Assembly (NCBI RefSeq): GCF_023856365.1
Contig: NC_064548.1
Location: 20,322,461-20,386,460 of the forward strand
DNA length: 64,000 bases
DNA from: Brienomyrus brachyistius
Taxonomy: Eukaryota; Chordata; Actinopteri; Osteoglossiformes; Mormyridae
Direction of reading: 5' to 3'
The number at the start of each line of letters is the position of its first letter. Positions within the stretch are counted from its first letter, which is position 1. Made by a program: the position numbers and the translations under genes. This document shows positions 58,721 to 64,000 of the stretch, piece by piece. The notes under the pieces were generated by a model. It saw nothing but the letters and a program-made list of their open reading frames with translations. It had not been told where the DNA came from and did not search any database.

Positions 58721-60195
58721 GGTGTCTTCTACAATATACAGTGTCTGCTTTGATTTATGGTAGGCTAGGTTTGACCAAAGTAGGGGACAGCCCTCCATAT
58801 AATCACCTCCCCCCCCTTAGTTTCCTGGAGTGGGTGGAGTCTCTCCTGGGTTGCCAGATTAGCGGTGTTACAGACATGGTGGGGCATGGTGGACGCAGGT
58901 CCTGGAAGCCATCCGTCGTGACTCCTCTGAGGAATGACCATGTATGGATTTCAGCGACAGATTGTTGTGTCACGCTGACAAGTCAGAAGTAACGGCCACA
59001 CAAGAGAAATTGATTATTAATGCGTGTTTACTTTTTATCTGTCCAAATAAAATATAGCCTGTATAATGAAGGCAACAAGAAGTCTCCTCATGGGATTTTA
59101 TCACATTTTAAACTATTACCCAGGGTAACAATGCGTGTAAGAGCTGTCATTACACTCTCGAGTTACGATCTCGGATCGCCGCTCTCCTGGACGTGCGTAG
59201 GAACCCCCCCACACAGTGCCGCTTTTCCGGTGTGAGATCTCGTGAAAATGTGTCTCTGCCATCCTGCCCTACGTGAAGAAGAGTGAGCAGATCACGACGA
59301 GAGAAAGTGAGCTTTAATTTAATATCGACACGCCAGAGATTTAATGTGTCGTTTCATGCTATAACTTCATCCGCCCCACCATTAAACAATTAGAAAATGA
59401 TCGATACCAGCGAGGCGTCGGAGCAAACGATTGGCCAGAAGCCCCTTTCTGCCCCCTTTATTCCCTGAAGCCACGACAGAAACAGTGGTTGCAGAAGTGT
59501 GTTTCTCACACTGTCATTAATTTTACTGAGAGCCCATAACTGTGCTTTCAAGATTAATGATTCTGACAATATTCCAATTTCAAGGATTGGGCCTCTGTAG
59601 AGATCGGGAGAGATCCAGGGCCCTGGGAATGGCAGAGAAGTATTAACTGGAGCAGATAATCAGTGTGAGACTGTAGCTTAGGTGTGTATTACACCCCCGC
59701 CGCTATAACCATCATCAGAACCGGTATATGTTCATTATCGAAAAAGCAGTTTGATTATATAGAAGCTGAATATAACATGCCATCCTAGTATAATTACTTC
59801 AATGTCTGATTTTGACAGTATGGCCATACCGTGTTACTGTAAAAGCATTAATTACCTTACTGAGTGTCTTCAGATCTCTAAATAGGCCCCACGTTCTGTC
59901 AGGACTTTCACATCGCGGCCGCCTCGCTAATCAAGCTAATTGTCATCAAGGACGTTCGCAATCTGCGACGGGCGATTGCAACGCTGCGACTGGAGAGGGA
60001 TGCTGCCCAGCAATACATGCAGCTCCGCATTTCTGCATTCCTTCTCCTGCCAGCTGCGCTGTTCTGTTCTGTGCCCCCCCCCCCCCCCCTCCCCCCCACC
60101 TAATATTTATATATAGGCGCATCCCACCTAAGGTATATTGATTTTGGAGAGGCACATGAGGGAGAACTAGGTTGGGGGGTTGGCGAGGCTAGGGT

Positions 60196-60350
60196 GGAAT
60201 TACAGTAATACTGTATACCGTGGTATTAATGGTAATTTCGCTGCCCCAACCTTCCCCCAGGGAAAGCAGGAAGTGCCCGAATAGCATTGCTTATTTAAAA
60301 AAATGTCAAAATACCGTATACCATGGTATAATGGTGGTATTAAAAATTGT
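60196..60350. repeat. Palindromic ATACCGTATACC repeat
   Basis: Related motifs tactgtataccgtggtatta and ataccgtataccatggtata lie about 100 bp apart in partly inverted arrangement around unrelated sequence. Probably a short interspersed element; family not assigned. Confidence 0.35.
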
Positions 60351-62294
60351 AAACCACCGAAGCTGAGTGCTGGCCAGGGGCGGAGCGCTGACAGCAAGAT
60401 CTGTCAACTGGGGGTGCTGGCACTTAAATTTACCGACCGGGACTAGAGGGTGGTGGTAAAATTTGTGGACTTCGGGGGTGGGGTTGTGGCGACAGAACTC
60501 CTTGCCGGCTAAATGTACCACTGCTAAATAGAGGAGCAACAGATTTCTGGCACATTGAGCATTTTTCGTGGGTGTCAGGGATTGTCAGTTTATGGGTGAC
60601 CCCCCCGGAACGTCCGGGAGAGTCGGGATGTCCGGGCGAGATGCTGGAGAACCACATTTTGAGTAGAGATGTGCTTTAGGATGGAAGCAATTAACTTGGA
60701 ATGATATTTTTAAAAAGCCATGTGACACCCATAAACCCAAGTTATGTGAGCAACATAACCGTTTCACTGTTTTAAAAATGTGTTTCAGCATTAATTGTTA
60801 ATTAGGAGTCTCAAGCATTAGAGTATTATTGTTGCCTGACGATTCCACATTGCACATGTTAGCCATTTAGCTACGTTGATGCTCCCCAATGGGATTAAAT
60901 GTTTCTACCATGCATCCTCACCTTCAGAAAGTTTTGCCAGAATGCACTTGAGACAGGGTGCTGAAGGAACAATTTGGGATTTTCTGCCATAACTGTAAGG
61001 CCACGAACTGGGTCAGTGCCAGCTGGCTGAAGCTTCCAGGTCATTATAGACTTTAGCACTTTCATACCATCCCTACTGCGGGAAAAACCTCATGGGAACC
61101 TTCTGGAATTTCTTAGAAAGCCGCCTTGCCCAATGAAATGCAGCTGAGTGCAGTTTAGATGCCTTCAGTGTCGCTGGTTGTCGGTTTGCACATGAGGGAG
61201 CGTGGGGGACGTTGCAGTGCTCCACACCTTGGTGGATCTTTTTCAGCAATTATGGCAGCATCCCAAAACCATTCTGTGTGACTCTCTCTGTCCTGGGTGT
61301 CATAGGGTGCCAAGCATTTTACACTACAATTTTAAACCTCCCATCTACTCCGGCATCAAAATCACAACCCCGGTTCTGGAAACTCTTTTTTGTTATAAAT
61401 CAGAGTTCAATCCAAAGTATTCTCAGGTAAGACAAGGAGAAAATTGGATTAGCAGCATTGAGGAGTATGTTCTTCATGAGTTTCCCTGCGTATTCTCCTT
61501 TCAGATGAGACACCATCCGTCCTGTGTGAACCCTACAAGTGACAGTGGAGAGACTCGTCCTTATTTCCAGGAGCTTTTCCTCAGAGATTGACACTTCCTT
61601 TTTGTTTTTAATGGACATACATTGCACAGAGAACTTACGTTTGTAAGGTAGCTGAAAGAGAGCACAGGAGCCAAGTCCACTGTTAAACTCGTTAATGGCA
61701 AAGATTTTAATGAAAGAGTCTGTCCAACCTACATGCCATCTCTCAAACCTAGAATATCATGGGATTTCATTGCTCCTGTACTATCAGACTGAAAGGTCAT
61801 ACAGGTGGAGCATCATCTGGCCTCACTTAGGGAAGAAAACAGCAGTTTATGTTAACGGTGTCAGGATGTATTTTAAGTGCCAGACTCATATGTGAATCCT
61901 TTATGGGAATCTGTCTGGGGTGTAATTATTTCTTTTTCTCTCAGAAAAAAAAATCGCATAGCATTTTCATTATTTACAGAAGTCCAGCTTGGCTTCGGTA
62001 AATTAATGGTACATAAATGGCCTGAAAACTTCATTAAGGTTTATGATTGCAGAGTCAGGGATTCTTTAATAGCCAGATGACACAGTACATAATCCCCATT
62101 TACAGTTATCCAAATGCTTGTGGGAGTCTTACTTACATAAAAATGTTCTGGAACAATGATCGATCCAAACAACTAGCGGAGGTGGGACCCAGCCATTTGA
62201 TTGGTTGGTCCCGCCTCCTCTAGTTTCTTGGACCCACCACCTCTACAATCTGATTGGTTGTCTATCTGAACAAGTTCCTTCTGTCCTCAACATT

Positions 62295-62296
<2 letters not shown>

Positions 62297-62330
<34 letters not shown>
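62297..62330. repeat. ATA/AAT microsatellite
   Basis: About 11 tandem trinucleotides. Confidence 0.95.
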
Positions 62331-62541
62331 GTAATAGTGCTGCCTGTTGAACCGTTGGACCACCGGTTTCTTGGTCCTTTCTATCTGAATCTGGGAAAGT
62401 GGGTCTCTCACGGCACGAGTCCACAGCAGCTAGGACCTGTCTAACAAATGAATTCATACGTGGCCTCCACGTGTGACGAGAGCATCGGTCAGCGTTTCTG
62501 TCAATGACGTAACCTCTCTAAGGGCAGTATTGAACCTAACC

Positions 62542-62733
62542 CAGGGGCGGCCAGTCTTATCCAGAAAGTGCTGTTGGTTGTGCGGGTTTTCACCGCAACT
62601 CCTTAATTAGATTGTTAAATAGAGGACTGATTGGCTGAAGAGGCCTCCCACCTGGGTTTGAACAGCTGACCTAAAGCTTATCCCAAAAACCCGCATACAA
62701 ACTGGCCCTTTGTGGATCAGAGAGCCCATCCTT
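62542..62733. mobile_element. Foldback element, probable MITE
   Basis: The left arm starts caggggcggccagtcttatc and includes tgcgggtttt. The right end, read backwards, gives ggatgggctctctgatccac and tgcgggttttt, so the two arms are imperfect inverted copies. Internal wording (attggctgaagaggcctc, tgggtttgaacagctgacct) matches a repeat I recall from fish genomes. Flanking octamers acctaacc and accttcac agree at 5 of 8 positions, compatible with an old hAT-type duplication. Confidence 0.5.
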
Positions 62734-64000
62734 ACCTTCACCTCTCTGAGGGCGGTGGTAGCTGTTCTATCTGTTACTAAGGATGTGGGGTGCGAGGGGG
62801 GGGGGGCATTGTCCATATAGGATGAGACAGTTAGGTGACCTGCACCTCATACCCAGTGACTCTTTCTCATTACTTCTTGGGATGCGGCCAGAGCTGGTCA
62901 GTCCTATAGAGTACAACTTATCATGTGAAGTCGGACTTAATCCAGCACTGCATGCACCCCCCTCCCCGACGGTAAAATCCTGGTCCGCTGTTGTTCAGTT
63001 TTTTTGAGTCCTGGAAGCTTCTGAGGGAGGCTGCGATAACGCAGTAATTAGAAAGCGATCTTCGTTTACAGCCAGCTGAAACCTAAATTTACTCTTTAGC
63101 TTGGAGCAGTACGAGCTTCGCCTGGCTGAGTTGCCCGTGTGCATGTTCCGGGGGCGAGACCACTGCTGGCCTTACTTAATCTGCAGTGACATTAATGGTA
63201 TTGAGGAGAAAGGCAAACCAACAAGCCGGGTTGGGGAAGAGGCAATGCTGGTATGTAGAGTAAGATATACTGAGAACATTCCTATTGAGAAATAAACAGA
63301 TTTATACATTTAGCCCTAATAATGTACTTCATTAAAAATTAGCACATTTTTCAGAGAGGTAATCATCATTTGGAGTATTTATGGAAGACGTCATCTGACT
63401 GTCCAGCCTGTATTAGCAGGTGCAGACCACAGGGGGGCGCTCACCCAACACACCCTCTCTCTCTGCAGTCTCATGATCATTCTTTCCTGTGTCACTTGTC
63501 CGTCTGTCGAGTTCCCCTTCTTTTCTCCCTTGCAGTTGCCTTCCTCCCCCCGCAGAAGCCCAACTGGTGCATTGTGCGTCTCTAGGGGCCGCCTTGGACA
63601 CCGCTGCCCCCTCCCTCACTCTCTTCCGCCCCCTGAGCTTTGAGTCACAGCTGAGAGGCTTCAGGCCGCCCTACTGAGCTGCCGCTCGCCTCCATTTGTG
63701 TGTAAACTGAGCTGCATCAGAAAGGCACCGAACCCCATCAAATTGCGATTCGGATAGAAGCCCCCGTTAATAATCATAATAATGGTTGTTGCTTTGGTGC
63801 CACTCTCCGAGTCACCCGTGATGTTTTCAGAGTTACCCAGCGATTAAGTGGGACTTTGAGACTGCTCTGCTTATTTTCTTAAGACCGGGTTCCCATCCTA
63901 AATAAATAAGTTTTATTTCCGGTTTTGTTCTTTGTCATGCCTGCGGGATTCACCTTCATTTGAACTTTCCGTATTTCATGCTGACACTCACTTATGATCC

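Larger units (their letters stand above)
54493..64000 (+). other. nckap5 intron 8, continuing past the window
   Basis: Begins with donor gtacct and has no recognised acceptor exon before the window ends. It holds the Tc1/mariner remnant (54716-55714), the 38-bp minisatellite (56241-58720), a palindromic repeat (60196-60350), an ATA microsatellite (62297-62330) and a foldback element (62542-62733). The stretches 58760-60190, 60360-62290 and 62740-64000 contain nothing I can support. Confidence 0.75.

Noticed and set aside
59900..60100. Coiled-coil-like stretch (VRNLRRAIATLRLERDAAQQ) as an exon
   Set aside because: No convincing flanking splice sites, it runs into a poly-C tract, and no matching NCKAP5 segment is known to me.
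63101..63295. 64-codon frame near the right edge as the next nckap5 exon
   Set aside because: Sequence (EQYELRLAELPVCMFRGRDH) does not resemble the expected segment and the flanks lack matching splice phases.

Overview
This window is vertebrate nuclear DNA, most likely from a ray-finned fish. It has widely spaced short exons with canonical splice sites, a Tc1/mariner copy, hAT-type foldback MITEs, tRNA-derived SINEs with GGAT tails, and many microsatellites, homopolymer C/G runs and minisatellites. No bacterial, phage or CRISPR features are present. The species cannot be named from the sequence.

Only one protein-coding gene is supported. It is the 5' (coiled-coil) part of a NCKAP5 (Nck-associated protein 5) orthologue on the + strand. 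Eight exons lie at 9608-9681, 26056-26119, 36782-36915, 45295-45385, 49185-49334, 53134-53202, 54003-54041 and 54373-54492. They join without a frame break into 741 nt (247 codons), starting and ending in phase 0. Intron 1 begins with a GC donor instead of GT. The exon(s) holding the initiator methionine and the large exons coding the rest of the protein were not found and probably lie outside the window. A second, weaker candidate start is a GC-rich stretch at about 17.2-17.53 kb inside intron 1, which ends in an ATG plus a strong splice donor.

Region by region: 1-9607 is flank or upstream intron, with a short decayed reading frame (582-808), one hAT MITE, one long palindrome and one GTGGGGACC repeat. 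Intron 1 (9682-26055) holds a 44-bp minisatellite (10131-11282), a CTGCC/CTTCC tract, a long TG plus CG tract, a 40-bp minisatellite (22361-22940) and another 40-bp array at 25 kb. Intron 2 (26120-36781) holds a 33-bp array, a SINE, a hAT MITE and a TG-linked GTGGGGACC repeat. Intron 3 (36916-45294) holds the third hAT MITE, a reversed GTGGGGACC repeat and a 33-bp array open in both directions. Introns 4-7 hold two SINEs and a 25-bp minisatellite. After the last exon (54493-64000) come a decayed 1-kb Tc1/mariner element and a 2.4-kb, 38-bp minisatellite. That minisatellite produces an 882-codon antisense open frame which is a repeat artefact.

By my count tandem arrays make up roughly a tenth of the window. 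Three of them (44, 40 and 38 bp) keep an exact period with no indel over about 0.56 to 2.4 kb, and show higher-order or alternating unit patterns. Nothing here looks like a new multi-gene system. The most interesting signals are the GC-AG intron, the array structures, the in-window hAT MITE family with target-site duplications, and the possible internal promoter beside a Z-DNA-prone tract.
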